Shown here in pieces: positions 1 through 11,568 of a stretch of DNA of 64,000 bases. The first letter of the stretch is position 1, and every line of letters starts with the position of its first letter. The DNA comes from Cordia subcordata (lineage: Eukaryota; Streptophyta; Magnoliopsida; Boraginales; Cordiaceae), in NCBI GenBank assembly GCA_028554755.1, contig JAPTOF010000010.1:4748001-4812000 (forward strand). Reading direction: 5' to 3'. The notes below the pieces were generated by a model. The model saw only the letters and a program-made list of their open reading frames with translations. It was not told the origin of the DNA and made no database searches. Position numbers and translations under genes: made by a program.

Positions 1-140
1 AACCTCGGGGCCCTGGTCTTTGACAAAAATATTCACCATCAATCAGCAGTGGTCACAGTACCTATGTTTGCTTTACACCGAAAATTATCTTCAAAATTTC
101 GTGATCATGGAGCCCTAGTTTGTCTTTCCCTACTCTGCCA
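1..140. repeat. Duplicated non-coding segment, copy 1
   Basis: The same roughly 140-bp sequence recurs near 9885-9975, 10,816-10,950 and 17,278-17,415, each time just upstream of a GST unit. It marks the left end of the duplicated GST block, so the window begins inside that block. It carries no convincing coding sequence. Confidence 0.75.
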
Positions 141-510
141 TTTTTGTTTTCCGTGAATTTTAGTTTTAAGTTCCAAATACTCCAATAAAATTTTATTTTT
201 ACCTTTTTTTTTTTCTATAATATCAAGTTTTGCCAAACTACATGAAGAAAAAGAAAAAAAAAAAAAAATATTTGAAAACAACCATCAACTAATCCAGTAC
301 TGGAAATAAAATCAATAAAATTAGCCTTAGTCAAGATACTGCCGCCTTCTTTGAATTATGTGATTATAAATTATTGTCAGTGATAAGTTTCACGCGCTCT
401 AAGTTCGAAAGATTCCACGACCACGAGGCATCATTGCTTAAAGTCAACGACTCCGAAACACTTACAAATAGAACGTTTCTACTTGATGGATTGGAGAAAA
501 ACATAATACG

Positions 511-3500
511 ATGGAAAACAACAAGGGGGTAAAGCTTGTGGGATTTTGGGTGAGTCCATTTGTGCATAGAGTGAAATGGGCGTTGAAGATAAAGGGTGTA
601 AATTATGAGTATCTTGAAGAGGATATATTCAACAAGAGCCCTTTACTCTTGAAATTGAATCCTATCCACAAAAAAGTGCCTGTGTTTATTCATGATGAGA
701 AAATATTGCCTGAATCGTTAATCATATTGGAGTACATCGATGAGACATGGAAGGAGACACCGTTACTTCCTCAAGATCCTTATGACAGAGCCATGGCACG
801 TTTTTGGGCTCGATCTGCTGAAGAAAAGGTAACCATCAACTGTTTTTCTTAAAAAATAAATTAATTACTCCTGTGTTATTTGTTTTGTGTTTAACCTTAA
901 CTATTAGAGAAACGATTTTTCTAACAGGTGTAATGTTGTACCCGTCAATATTCACTAAATGATCCTATTATATGATAATTTATCATTTTTAATCATCATC
1001 GCATTAATTAAATATAACCCAGCTCTTGGAAGAAGTAATATTGAAATTGGTAAATTTAATGTTATAATGATTAAAAATGGTAAAATCATATTAGTAGAAA
1101 TATTGATTTGATATTAATGACTATAGTGTCATTCATTAAAAAGACTTTTTTTTATTTTTTTGTTTTATAATCTTTTCTGCTTATATTTCTTAATTATATA
1201 ATTTTGTTCATGTATAAGAACTTTGAATTTGTATATGTTGAAAACAATGGAGAGGAAGAAGATATTTTTTGATTATTGTTGATTTCTGCTCAGATGATTA
1301 CAATACATGAATAGGCTATTTATACGAAGAGTTAGTTACTAACTCACTCTATTGCCAGCTCAATAGGTTCATTAGCTATCTAACTAGACACCTTAGCTAA
1401 CTGCTTGACTTGGCTCAACTAATTAACTACTTGACTTAGCTCAACTAATTATCGTTGCTGCTCGACTTTGATTTGATGACCAAGCTTGTAGCTGCGATGA
1501 GCTACTTATCCTTATCAGCCCGCCTCAAGCTGAGGCCAGACTGAACTAGAGAGGAAGTTTGGAGGCTAGATACTAATAAGTAGAGATTGGTAATGCCTTG
1601 GTGAAAAGATCAACAATTTGCTCTATACTGGGAAACATAGGATAGCTTAAGCTGATGAACTGGAATTTGCTCCCTAATAAAGTGTCAAACCATATCAATA
1701 TGTTTAGTCCTATTACGCTGAATAGGATTCATTGCGAGGGCCATAGCTGACATATTGTCACACCAGATGATATAGGAGACTGAGAGGGAATAGCCTAGTC
1801 TGCAAGAATATAAGAAAGCCGCTTAAGATCTGCTGCAATGGTGGATATTGACCGGTACTCTGCCTCTATAGATGATCTAGAGACAGTTGATTGTCTTTTT
1901 TAGGACTAAGAGATAAGATTTGGTCCTAAATATATGCCACATAGAACTTCTTGTAATTGGTCAGCTACCCAATTTGAACCGAAAAAGGCATTCAACAGAA
2001 AAGTGTCTAGAGTAAATTGAAGACCATTAGCCAGTGTACCCAAATGTATCTTAGAAGCCCTTTAAGCATAGCAAAATGATGTTGACTGGGGTTATGTATA
2101 TGCTAACACACTGAATTGCCAGCAAACTTTATATCTAGTCATTGAGTGAAAGGAATTGGAGTGCACCAACAAGACTTTTGAAAAATGAAGGATCAGAGTA
2201 AAGCTGCTGTTGCTCAGACTTCTTAGGAACTGCATATGTGGGATTGCAGGGTAGGAGCTATTTTACAATGAAGTATCACTGCCTTGTTAAGTAAATTTGA
2301 GGCATACTTATGCTGATCCGAGAGAATGCTTTTTTCATTGTATTCCACTTCTAGACCTAAGAAGTGAGAGCCAAGGTCTTCAATGGCAAACTTAAAAGCC
2401 ATGAGCTGAATGAGAGTATCAACAGCAGAAGTAGCTTGTTAAGATAATGTCATCTACCTAGATTAGGATTGTCAAAATCTCAGTCTTTGTGATCCTGACA
2501 AACAAAGAGGTATCAGCTTGACTGCATTTGAAACCTTAGTGAAGTAGAAAGCCTACCAACATAATACCAGGCTCGTGGAGTTTTTCTAAAACCATAAAAA
2601 GGCTATGTAAGTACGCACACATGATTTGGATAGTCCTAACTTTTATAGCCTGCAGGTTGTTGCATATAAACCTCTTCCTCCAAATTGCCATGCAAAAATG
2701 TAGTAGGGAACCAAGTTGTTTAATTAACCAATTAGAGGGTAGAGTAAGTGAAAGAACTATTCTTACAATTTACATTTTAACAAAATGACTAAAAGTCTCA
2801 TAATAATCCACTCCATAAGCCTGATGAAGCCCTTAGCAACAATTGTGTTGAGCTTGCATTGCCTGAAACTCTTCAATCATGGCCTTTTGCCAACACAAAT
2901 ACTCGGATGCTTCTTTGTAAACCTGTTTTAATAATAGGATTAAAGAGTTAACGTTGAAGGTTCTTAGTTTAAGTGAACCTGTTTTAAACCTTGTAATCAT
3001 TAGATGAGAGGGTTGAATAGAAGTAGAAGGTTCAACCTGATCAGGTATGTATGAATATGAAGCAACCCGAGCATTAGCAGTTGGAATAGCTAGGCTAGAA
3101 TGAGAAGACTGTTGTGATGCAGGCTGTTGTTGAGCATTATCAGTAGACTGTGATTGAATATGCAAAGATGATGACTGGCCGAAAGGAGGGGAAGATGATG
3201 ATGATAAATTAGAAGGGAAATATGGTGATACAAAATTAGGATAACTAGAAAATAATGGGAGGAAATGAGAGGAGTTGCCTAATTAATTCATGCTTAGCGA
3301 TGATACCTGAACTTTGTGAGGATAGAAAAACAGTCTCAAAGAACCTCACATGTTTAGAAATGTAAAGAGTGTTGCTATTGAGATCACAGCAATTGCAATC
3401 CTTGAAGGATGGCGTATAACCAAGAAATATACAGAGTAAGGATCTATCTTGAAGCTTGTGTTTAGTCTGTTGCCTAAGCCATGGAAAGCAAAGGCAGCCA

Positions 3501-3715
3501 CACACGCTACAAGTAGAATAATCCGGAGCATAACCATGGAGAAACTCATATGAAGATTTGTTGTAAAGAATAACTTTAGGAAATCTGTTTCATTTTCTAA
3601 CTAACTAAACACCACTTAGCTTACTGCTTGGCTCAGCTCAACTAATTACTACTACTGCTCGACTTTGACTCGATCACCATGCTTGTAGCTGCTATGACTT
3701 GCTTATCCTTATCTC

Positions 3716-3750
<35 letters not shown>

Positions 3751-4051
3751 GAGAGAGAGAGAGTAATGGAATGAAATGATCTGTTGCTAATATAATTTTT
3801 TTAATATTATTTTTGTCAATGTGAAAAGCTTAATCCAATGTGTGCATGCAAGTAATTGTACTGATACAATAAAGAGGATAATAAAACATCTCTGCACTGA
3901 TACAATAAATAGGACAATAAAACTATCTCTAACAGTTTAGGCAGAAAGGATTAAAGACAATAGACTTAAATGTCTTTGTCCCAACAATTTTACCATTCAA
4001 AATGAGGTGGTCAATTAACATCCATCAATTTATCCAGGCATGCAAATATAG

Positions 4052-4082
<31 letters not shown>

Positions 4083-4674
4083 ATCCCAATTATTTCACAT
4101 TTTAATTGATTTCATTTAATTTGCTATTATGTATAATGTATGTATGTATTTTCACTATGTGCACTCACACACATATATCCCATTTATTTTGCTATATTTT
4201 TTTACCCTTACCCCCAACCCCTGTTCTCATTAATTTGAAACCCAAGACCTCATTTTTGGGAAAAATTATCTGGAGCATTTAAACTATCCTCAGTTCGTGC
4301 TATTAATAATGTATAAAATACAGGTGGGAGGAGGTGCATGGGAAGCTCTATGTTCTCAAGGCGATAAAAAAGAAACAGCTCTCAAGTCAACCACAGAGGC
4401 CCTGGAAAAAATCGAGCCAGAGCTTAAAGGAAAGAAATTCTTTGGAGGTGAAACAATTGGGTATTTGGATATTGCAATGGGATGGATTGCTTACATTATA
4501 CCAATTTGGGAACAGATTGGTTCAATGAAGATTCTTGACTCATCAAAATTCCCAGCAATCACTGAATGGGTCAATAATTTTGTGAACCACCCCATTGTGA
4601 AGGATGAAATACCATCCAAAGATAAAATGGTGGTTTATTTCGTCGAGCTGTTAAGAAAATTAAATAATAAATAG
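511..4674 (+). CDS. Tau-class glutathione S-transferase, GST1 (two exons)
   Basis: Predicted cytosolic enzyme that conjugates glutathione to electrophiles or reduces peroxides. Exon 1 is 511-828 (ends AAG before a GT donor) and exon 2 is 4324-4674 (after a CAG acceptor); joined in frame they give 222 aa, normal for the tau class. The N-terminal thioredoxin fold has the catalytic serine in the WVSPF motif (Ser15), KKVPV, and the glutathione-binding Glu-Ser of LPES. Exon 2 encodes the helical domain with [14 protein letters not shown]. The 3.5-kb intron is far longer than in the other copies because it holds a Ty1/copia relic. GST1 is the most diverged member: it has one residue fewer before LLPQDP and a different C-terminus ([10 protein letters not shown]). 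The TATAT box of its sisters is not conserved. The frame is intact, so it may be functional; the call is by family motifs. Confidence 0.88.
1236..3716 (-). mobile_element. Degenerate Ty1/copia retrotransposon in the GST1 intron
   Basis: Reads on the - strand. A complete 3' LTR lies at 1236-1517 (TG...CA ends), followed by a purine-rich tract on the - strand. A truncated, matching piece of the 5' LTR lies at about 3596-3716. Between them are copia remnants: the RNase H motif [11 protein letters not shown] (about 1820-1880), a pre-RT segment with [21 protein letters not shown] (2833-3165) and an integrase C-terminal segment with [10 protein letters not shown] and CIFLGY (3245-3505). Stops, frameshifts and internal loss (about 2.5 kb in total) make it inactive. 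Confidence 0.85.
3716..3763. repeat. TA/GA microsatellite
   Basis: A run of TA dinucleotides passes into GA dinucleotides at the edge of the copia relic. Confidence 0.9.
4047..4079. repeat. AT dinucleotide microsatellite in the GST1 intron
   Basis: Uninterrupted AT repeat about 245 bp before GST1 exon 2. Confidence 0.9.
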
Positions 4675-6470
4675 GCTACTCTGAACGGATATGAAATCTT
4701 CTTACAGTTGTGTCTTATTTATGTATAATCAAGTTGAAACTAAAACTTTTGTTGACGCACATGGTAACGTGAAATTTGCTCTTTGTGTAATTTTGAAAGT
4801 ATCTCGTTAGGGTCGTAGGTTCAATCACATAGGGGTGGGGTTTTAACCCAAAACAAAAAAAATCTCACGCACGTTCCATCGATTAGGGTCAGAACACGTG
4901 GAACTTAGGATCCATTTGGTATAATGAAATGGTTTGGAAAGGAACGGTCATTCAAGGTAGAAAATAATTTAAGGCAGAATGGCTATGGAATATTTTTTCT
5001 TTTTATTATGTTTAGTTAAAACTATAAAAAAATTAAAATGGAATGACTATTTTATTTGATATACTTGGTAAAATTATTTTAAAACAAAATTAGAATAGAA
5101 TAAAAATTAATTCAATTAATAAAAATACACTTGTTCTTTAATTGGGCATAAATTTAGACTTATATGTGATAATTATTTTTATACAATATTAACATAAATT
5201 AAAATACTCTGTCTTTTGATCAACGATAAAACATAGCATTATTTGTTCAATCATTTTTTATTTTATCATCATATTTCAATTTATTTATTTTTCTAACATA
5301 ATTGATAGAAAAGTTAATCATCCAATAAAACTATACCTATTTTTTGGGTGAAAAAGAGTTTAAAATGAAAAAAAAATGTTTATGTTTAATTTTTTACTTT
5401 TTGCTTTTTTAAATTTTAATTTTTTGTTTGTTTAATAACAATTGAAGATTTAAACGGAGAATAATAAATTTTTTTAGTTTTATTTTATTTTTTATGATTC
5501 CAACTTAAGTTAGAATACTCATTCCTTGGATTTGACAAAGGAATGAGTTTTTCTACTTTTTGGACTATTTCATGAGAATGGACTTTTCGATTTTAATTAG
5601 TTCCACCAAATAAAAGAAAGAGAACGAGAAGTTAAAAAGACGATTTCATTCTAAGCCATTCTTGCATACCATACATAACCTTACATACCCAGAGAAAGAA
5701 GTGTTTAGGCATTAATCAATGACTATATAACTAGTTAAATACAATAATGCAAGATCTTGTACAATTATTCTAGTGCTCCTGAATATTAATCAATGCGAAA
5801 AAAGATTGTATTACTTTAGCAATGAAGATTAAAAAAATGTAGATAAATAAACAAAATAAAGTACTTTCCCAGTTTATAAAAAATTTAATGTAATTCTTAT
5901 GTGTTCCTTTTATATATTGATAAAATAATATAAATCATAATGACCAGTTTTTGGGGAAAAATTTAGTGAAGAATTATATAGAAATATTTATTTTGAAGTG
6001 AATAATATGCATTTTACTGCTTATATTTTACAGAAATAACATAAGACCTCTTGAAGTTTTAAAACTTGCTTATACTCATATAACTTTAGAAAATATTGAA
6101 AATTGACCTCTATAATCTTAAAATTAGTACATATTCCATGATCATTTTACACCAACAGGAGTCAATGTGCAACACTTTAATTTGAAACTACAAATACATA
6201 TATACTAACTTTGAAATCATACGAGATTTTACGTTAAAATACATTTTACTCTTTCAAAATTACTCATCCCATTTGTATGAAAAAAAGAAAACTAAAGAGA
6301 TTCGAAAACGATCTTCAACTAATCCACTACCTTTAATTTTAACAGGAAATAATTGAATTCTTTAAAATTAACCTCACATAAAGCCTCCTTCTTTAACTAT
6401 GACCATAAACTAGTTTCCAGATATTAATTCCACGAGCCGCCGTTGCTTAAAAGTCAATCACCCAAAAGCA
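4675..6470. other. GST1-GST2 intergenic sequence
   Basis: AT-rich, no gene seen. The first 200 bp match the sequence after the GST pseudogene at 11,281-11,560. The part from about 5725 to 6520 matches the DNA upstream of GST3 (12,990-13,855) and, for its last 400 bp, of GST4. It provides the empty site for the Helitron-like insertion near 11,569-12,989. Confidence 0.7.
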
Positions 6471-6473
6471 CTT

Positions 6474-6484
6474 ATTATATAAAA
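6474..6484 (+). promoter_or_regulatory. GST2 TATA box
   Basis: ATTATATAAAA lies about 37 bp before the ATG, implying a very short leader. It is conserved upstream of GST3 and GST4. An AGTCAA (W-box-like TTGACT on the other strand) lies about 20 bp further upstream and is shared by all four genes. Assignment is by position and conservation. Confidence 0.6.
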
Positions 6485-6520
6485 CGCACCTAGTTGATGG
6501 CTTGCAGAAAAACATAACAG

Positions 6521-8070
6521 ATGGAAAACAACAAAGGGGTAAAGCTTTTGGGTTATTGGGTGAGTCCATTTGTGCACAGAGTGAAATGGGCGCTGAAGAT
6601 TAAGGGTGTAAGTTATGAGTATCTTGAAGATGATATCTACAACAAGAGCCCTTTGCTCTTGAAATTGAATCCTATCCACAAAAAGGTCCCTGTGCTTGTT
6701 CATGATGAGAAAGTATTACCTGAATCCTTGATCATCTTAGAGTACATCGATGAGACATGGAAGGAGACACCATCATTGCTGCCTCAAGATCCTTATGAAA
6801 GAGCCATGGCACGTTTTTGGGCTAGATTTGCCGAAGAAAAGGTAATTATATACTTTCCTTGTGTTAGTATTAGAATTTGGTTAACAAAAAGGTTTCGAGT
6901 CTTAGAGGGTGTTTGGCTTTGCTTTTCCTAAACTGCTTATAAGTACTTGATATTTAATTATAAGCGATTAATGCTTATAAGAAGTATTTGATATTTATAA
7001 GCAAATGACAAATAATAAACAAGTATTTGGACAAAATATTCTTATTAATTATTGACAGGTTTAGCAAATATTATGCTTATAAGTGCTTGCTTTTATTAAA
7101 ATGACTGAGAAGAACTTTCATCAGAGAAGGTGATTGTTGCTCTTTTTTTTTTAACAATAGTGTCATTTGTTTATTCGATCAAACCACCTTACATATAAGG
7201 TTGTAAAAAAGTTGGGGTTATTTACTCTTTTTTACCCTCTCATCGAACATGTTATTTTTCATTTTTTACCTATGAGCAAGTTTGATCTACTTATAGGCAA
7301 AGCCAAACACTCCACTACTTAGCTAATCTTGTACGTTGTTACTCATTTAAAAGAATATATTAACATACAAAGTTTAACTTATGCTCTATTTGTTATAAGT
7401 TTATTATAAGATTTTTTTAATATAAAAAAGTCTAATTTATTTTGAGTTTTCATAAGATATTTGTGATAAAATATTTTATTTTGTGGTCGTGAAAAATAAA
7501 ACAAAAGATAAATTGCTTATATTTTATAACATAAAAAGTATAGTTTTTTTTAAATTTTTATAAAATACTTGTAATAAAATGTCTTATAAAAGCATTTTTT
7601 CCTTTATTCCAAACACAGCATTAGTCCGAAAGAGATGAATTTGTTAAACCATAATCACTAACTTGTTTTCGAATTTATCAATTACTTCCATGCCTCAAAT
7701 ACAGGTTCTAGAAGCGGCATTTGGAGCTATGTGTTTCCGAGGAGTTGAACAAGAAAAAGCTGTGACATCAGCCATTGAAGGCTTGGAAAAAATCGAGCAG
7801 GGGCTTATAGGGAAGAAATTCTTTGGAGGTGAAACAATTGGATATTTGGATATCGTAATAGGATGGATTGCTTATCTTTTACCGATTTGGGAAGAGGTTG
7901 GTTCCGTGAAGATTCTTGACCCTTCAAAATTCCCAGCAATCAGTGAATGGATTCATAATTTTCTCAACCACCCCATAGTCAAGGATGACCTTCCAGCTAA
8001 AGACAAAGCGGTTGCCTATTTTGAGGAGAGAAGCAAATATATTGCTGCCCTCTATGGACGTACAATCTGA
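6521..8070 (+). CDS. Tau-class glutathione S-transferase, GST2 (two exons)
   Basis: Exon 1 is 6521-6841 and exon 2 is 7705-8070, with GT-AG borders; together 228 aa. Catalytic Ser15 sits in [15 protein letters not shown]. The glutathione site motifs [10 protein letters not shown] and LPES are present, and exon 2 has the helical domain with [14 protein letters not shown] and the C-terminal IAALYGRTI. The intron carries two MITEs at 6906-7312 and 7384-7621 that are also present in GST3 and GST4, so they predate the duplications. The promoter has a clear TATA box. The protein is nearly identical to GST3 and GST4 over exon 1, so the array is recent. Likely a stress or detoxification enzyme; the substrate cannot be read from sequence. 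Confidence 0.92.
6906..7312. mobile_element. MITE in the GST2 intron (hAT-like ends)
   Basis: Terminal inverted repeats AGGGTGTTTGGCTTTGC and GCAAAGCCAAACACTC bound about 400 bp of non-coding DNA. The same element sits at the same intron position in GST3 (14,241-14,636) and GST4 (18,192-18,840). The superfamily is uncertain because no clean target duplication was seen. Confidence 0.65.
7384..7621. mobile_element. AT-rich MITE in the GST2 intron
   Basis: The left end (GCTCTATTTGTTATAAG) and right end (TTCCAAACACAGCATTAG) resemble the ends of the elements at 23,733-24,006 and 38,479-39,020. The body carries the repeated TCTTATATTTTATAAG-type core. Shared with GST3 and GST4. Confidence 0.5.
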
Positions 8071-8551
8071 TTTCAGCTTGTGTTTCTTGCTTATAAAATA
8101 AGTTGAAACTTCAGCTTCTGTTAGAAAAAGGACTTGTTAGTTTTCATGTATTAATCTGCGTTATTGTTCTTGCTGCACCCAAAATAAAAGTTAGTGAGAG
8201 ACATTTCTTCTCCTTCTTTTTTTTTTTAAAAAAAAAAATACTGATAAACATTCAAATAAACATCTCCAAAGGTACTCTTAGGAGATCGAGTGCATTTTAC
8301 TTTATCTATCGGAGTAACATGTTTGGTGTTTATTTTAAATATTATGTCCTATTTTAATTATCATATTTTGATGGTTACGTCTCACCTCTATATTTTAGTT
8401 AGGTAGGGTTGTGAAGCTCAATTTTCCCCACTTTATACCGATTTAAGCATCTTTTCAAGTCTATGTTTCGGACTTCCACAAATGAAGCAGAAGCCACTAA
8501 GCTATTCATATTTGAAATGAATCCAGAGGTCCCGCACCCCTGGTATTGAAA

Positions 8552-8780
8552 GGGTTCGTTTGGATTGATTTTTTTTAAAAGCGTTTTGTTTACAGCTTTT
8601 GAAAAACAGTTTTTCTTGAAAAGTTGAAAATTTTGACTTCTAAAAAAAGTTATATTTCAGTTTTTTTTAAAGTTTCAGTTTTTTTAGAAATCAAATCAAA
8701 TAGTTATTACAAATTTAGTATAACTTTTTTTAAAAAAAAAAAAGTGTTTTTTTTCAAAAAAAAGTCAATCCAAATAGGCC
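8552..8780. mobile_element. Tourist-like MITE after GST2
   Basis: Imperfect inverted ends GGGTTCGTTTGGATTGATTT and AGTCAATCCAAATAGGCC bound about 229 bp. The paralogous site after GST3 (about 16,165-16,185) lacks it and reads straight through, so the insertion is younger than that duplication. It belongs to the family seen at 10,142, 15,419, 20,100, 34,947 and 52,913. Confidence 0.75.
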
Positions 8781-8833
8781 TGAAATAAAGTAACTAATTA
8801 GACAAATTAATTGGAATGATGTGTATCCATCTC

Positions 8834-9418
8834 ATCCTATATATCAATCTATCTGATGGAGATGTTGAGTGGATCACACGCAGAAGCTAATTGGAATGTT
8901 GTGAGAGAGCTCACAGTAAAAATTGATAACCTGTGAAGTTTGGAGGAGTTTTATTTGGGTGATAGATCTCGAAATAGCTGGTTAAAGATGGAGGATCAGA
9001 ATTCTAGATATTTCCATGCTTCCACCAGATGGAGACGTGCCCTGAATAGGATTGTTTGCCTCCAAAAGGAAGATGGAAATTGGACGAATGATTACCCTCA
9101 GATCAAGGAAACCATCTATAAATTTTTCAGAGAGATGTATTCTATAGTGGGGGAAATGAACATCCAATCAGTGTTGGAATGTATTGAACCGTGCATCTCA
9201 GAGTAAGAGGAGGATAATCTCAGCCTAATTAAACCTTTCTCTAAATATGAAGTCAACGTGGCTGCTTCGAGCCTTCGAGCCTCTAAAGCCTCGGGCCCAG
9301 ATGGGCTTAATGGTAAATTTTTCCATCATTTTTGGAATCCCAAGGAAAATGATATTTGGAATGCTTTCAATTTTATCTTTAATGGAAATTCCTCTATTGG
9401 CATTATAAACGAAACTAG
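8834..9418 (+). mobile_element. LINE (L1-type) fragment, copy 1
   Basis: Encodes the linker before reverse transcriptase, with NSWLKMEDQNSRYFHAST and NRIVCLQKEDGNW, ending just after the APGPDG-type motif region (here SKASGPDGLNGKFFHHFW). An in-frame stop falls near 9205. It ends abruptly at the same point as the copy after GST3. Positions 8834-9196 look identical by eye to 20,336-20,698. Confidence 0.8.
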
Positions 9419-10556
9419 CTAATTACATTTTGTACTCTGATCTATGTGTATCATATTTTTTTATAGTATTAAAACTAGTTAATTATTCCCTAAATTTCTT
9501 AGAAGTTTTTAGAATACCCCTGAAGTTTTTAAAAGAGTACAAAATACCCCCTTGAAATTTATGCTGACAAGGGATATTTTGCACATTTTTAAAAACTTTC
9601 AAAAGAATAATTAGTTAATTTTGATATTGTAAGGGTATGATGCACATAAATTAAAATATAAAAAAATAATTAATTAATTTTAATATTTTAAATAATATAA
9701 TATAAAAATATCAGAGTACAAGGAAATAACATACAATTTAATCATTATTTGTCATCTTCATCCTAAAGCTATATCTTGATAACTTTGCATTGGGATGATT
9801 GGTCTACTTCTCCTTTCCAGTCCTGATCAATATATACGATGAATTATTAGTGGACAGGTGGACCATAAGTGCTTGTTGAAAAGCCACCTCAGGGACGCCA
9901 TTTTTGACAATAATATTCACCAACAATCAGCAGTGGTCACAGTACCTCGGTTTGCTTTACACCGAAAAATACCTTCAAAATACCCCCTTGAAATTTATGC
10001 TGGCAGAGGGTATTTTGTATATTCTTAAAAATTTTTAAAAAAATAATTAACTAATTTTGATATTATAAGAGTATAATACACATAAATTAAAGTATAAAAA
10101 AATAATTAACTAGCTTTAATATTTTAAGTGATATAATATAAGAGTTTGTTTGTATTGACTTTTTTCAGGAAAAAATACTTTTTTCTTTGAAAAAGTTATA
10201 TTAAATTTATAATAACAACTTGATTTGGATTTCAAAAAAATTAAAAATCTAAAAAAAACTCAAATACAACTTTTTTTAGAAGTCAGAATTTTCAACTTCT
10301 TAAAAAAATTATTTTTTAAAAGTTATTAAAAAAATAATTTAAAAAAAAATCAATTTAAACGAACCCTAAATATATCAGAGTATAAGAAAATAACATCCAA
10401 TTTACTCATTATTTTTGTCATCTTTATCCTAAAGCTATATCTTGATAACTTTGCATTGGGATGATTGGTCTACTTTTCCTTTCCAATCCTGATTAATATA
10501 TACGATGAATTGTTAGTGGACAGGTAGACCATAAGTGCTTGTTGAAAAGCCACCTC
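9419..10556. repeat. Duplicated non-coding sequence between GST units
   Basis: No gene seen. Contains two successive copies of one block (about 9760-9975 and 10,430-10,560 plus its continuation after the SINE), with related AT-rich filler. The same block recurs at 16,811-17,415. A Tourist-like MITE lies at 10,142-10,366. Confidence 0.65.
10142..10366. mobile_element. Tourist-like MITE with TAA target duplication
   Basis: Starts GAGTTTGTTTGTATTGAC and ends GTCAATTTAAACGAACCC in degenerate form. TAA at 10,139-10,141 and 10,367-10,369 flanks it, as expected for PIF/Harbinger-type elements. Confidence 0.7.
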
Positions 10557-10571
10557 AGGGACCCCATTTTT

Positions 10572-10815
10572 TTTAAAGGGGTTAAAATCGAAGGCGAACC
10601 CCTTCCTCGCTTGTGCTTGAGGTCCCATGATTAGGTAGAATGTAAATTAGGGATGTGCATGAGTGGCAGTCCTGCCAGGGAGAGAGCCAGATTCTGAAGA
10701 ATGACGATCTCATGATATTTCAAGAGGAAGCTAGCGCGGATTCAAACCCGCGTTATTAGAGTGTTTCCACCCCAATCACCTAGTTACTTACTAACTCACT
10801 TATACCCCTGAGGCC
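10572..10815 (-). mobile_element. tRNA-derived SINE with a 15-bp target duplication
   Basis: The 15-bp direct repeat AGGGACCCCATTTTT flanks the insert (10,557-10,571 and 10,816-10,830). On the - strand it has a box B-like GGTTTGAATCC (10,738-10,748), an approximate box A about 25-40 bp upstream, and an A-rich 3' end (T-run on the + strand). The duplicate segment at about 9890-9910 is the uninterrupted empty site. Confidence 0.82.
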
Positions 10816-11010
10816 AGGGACCCCATTTTTGACAATAATATTCACCAACAATCAGCAGTGGTCACATTACCTAGGTTTGCTTTACACCGAAAAATATCTT
10901 CAAAATTTCGTGTTCATGGAGCTCTAGTTTGTCTTTTCCTACTCTGGATTTTTTTTTTCACGTGAATTTTATTATAAATTCCAAATACTCCAATAAAATT
11001 TTATTTTATT

Positions 11011-11280
11011 TCAAAAAATCGAGCAAGAGCTTAAAGGGAAGAAATTCTTTGAAGGTGAAACAATTGGGTATTTGGATATCACAATAGGATGAATTGCTTA
11101 CATTTTACTAATTTGGGAAGAGATTGGTACAATGAAGATTCTTGACTCATCAAAATTCCCAGCAATCACTGAATGGGTCAATAATTTTGTGAAACCACCC
11201 CACTGTGACGGATGAAATACCATCCAGAGATAAAATGGTGGTTTATTTCGTCGAGCTATTAAGAAAATTAAATAATAAAT
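11011..11280 (+). pseudogene. Truncated GST1-type pseudogene (exon 2 only)
   Basis: Matches GST1 exon 2 from [12 protein letters not shown] onward, and its downstream flank also matches GST1 rather than GST2. It has no exon 1, intron or exon 2 start: at about 11,010 the sequence switches directly to the DNA that lies upstream of GST1 (compare 160-205). The conserved Trp codon of GWIAY is a TGA stop, and a frameshift follows in the KPPHC region (gtgaaaccacccc). Best explained as a product of unequal exchange or deletion between tandem copies; not functional. Confidence 0.9.
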
Positions 11281-11568
11281 AGGCTACTTTGTACGGACAC
11301 GAAATCTGATTACACTTGTGTCTTATTTATATATAATCAAGTTGAAACTAAAACTTCTGTTGAGGCATATGGTAACGTGAAATTTGCTTTGAGTAATTTC
11401 GAAAGTATCTCGTCAGGTCTTGGGTTTAATCTCATAGGGTAGAAAATTAACAAAAAAAATAAGAAATCCCACGCACATTTCATCTATTAGGAGCAGAACA
11501 CGTGGAACTTACATACCCAGATAAATAAGTGTTTAGGCGTTAATCAATTACTATATAACTAGTTTTAG

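Noticed and set aside
6458..6703. Open frame antisense to GST exon 1, repeated at 13,793-14,038 and 17,744-17,989
   Set aside because: Conserved only because the GST exon on the other strand is conserved; no independent start context or family.
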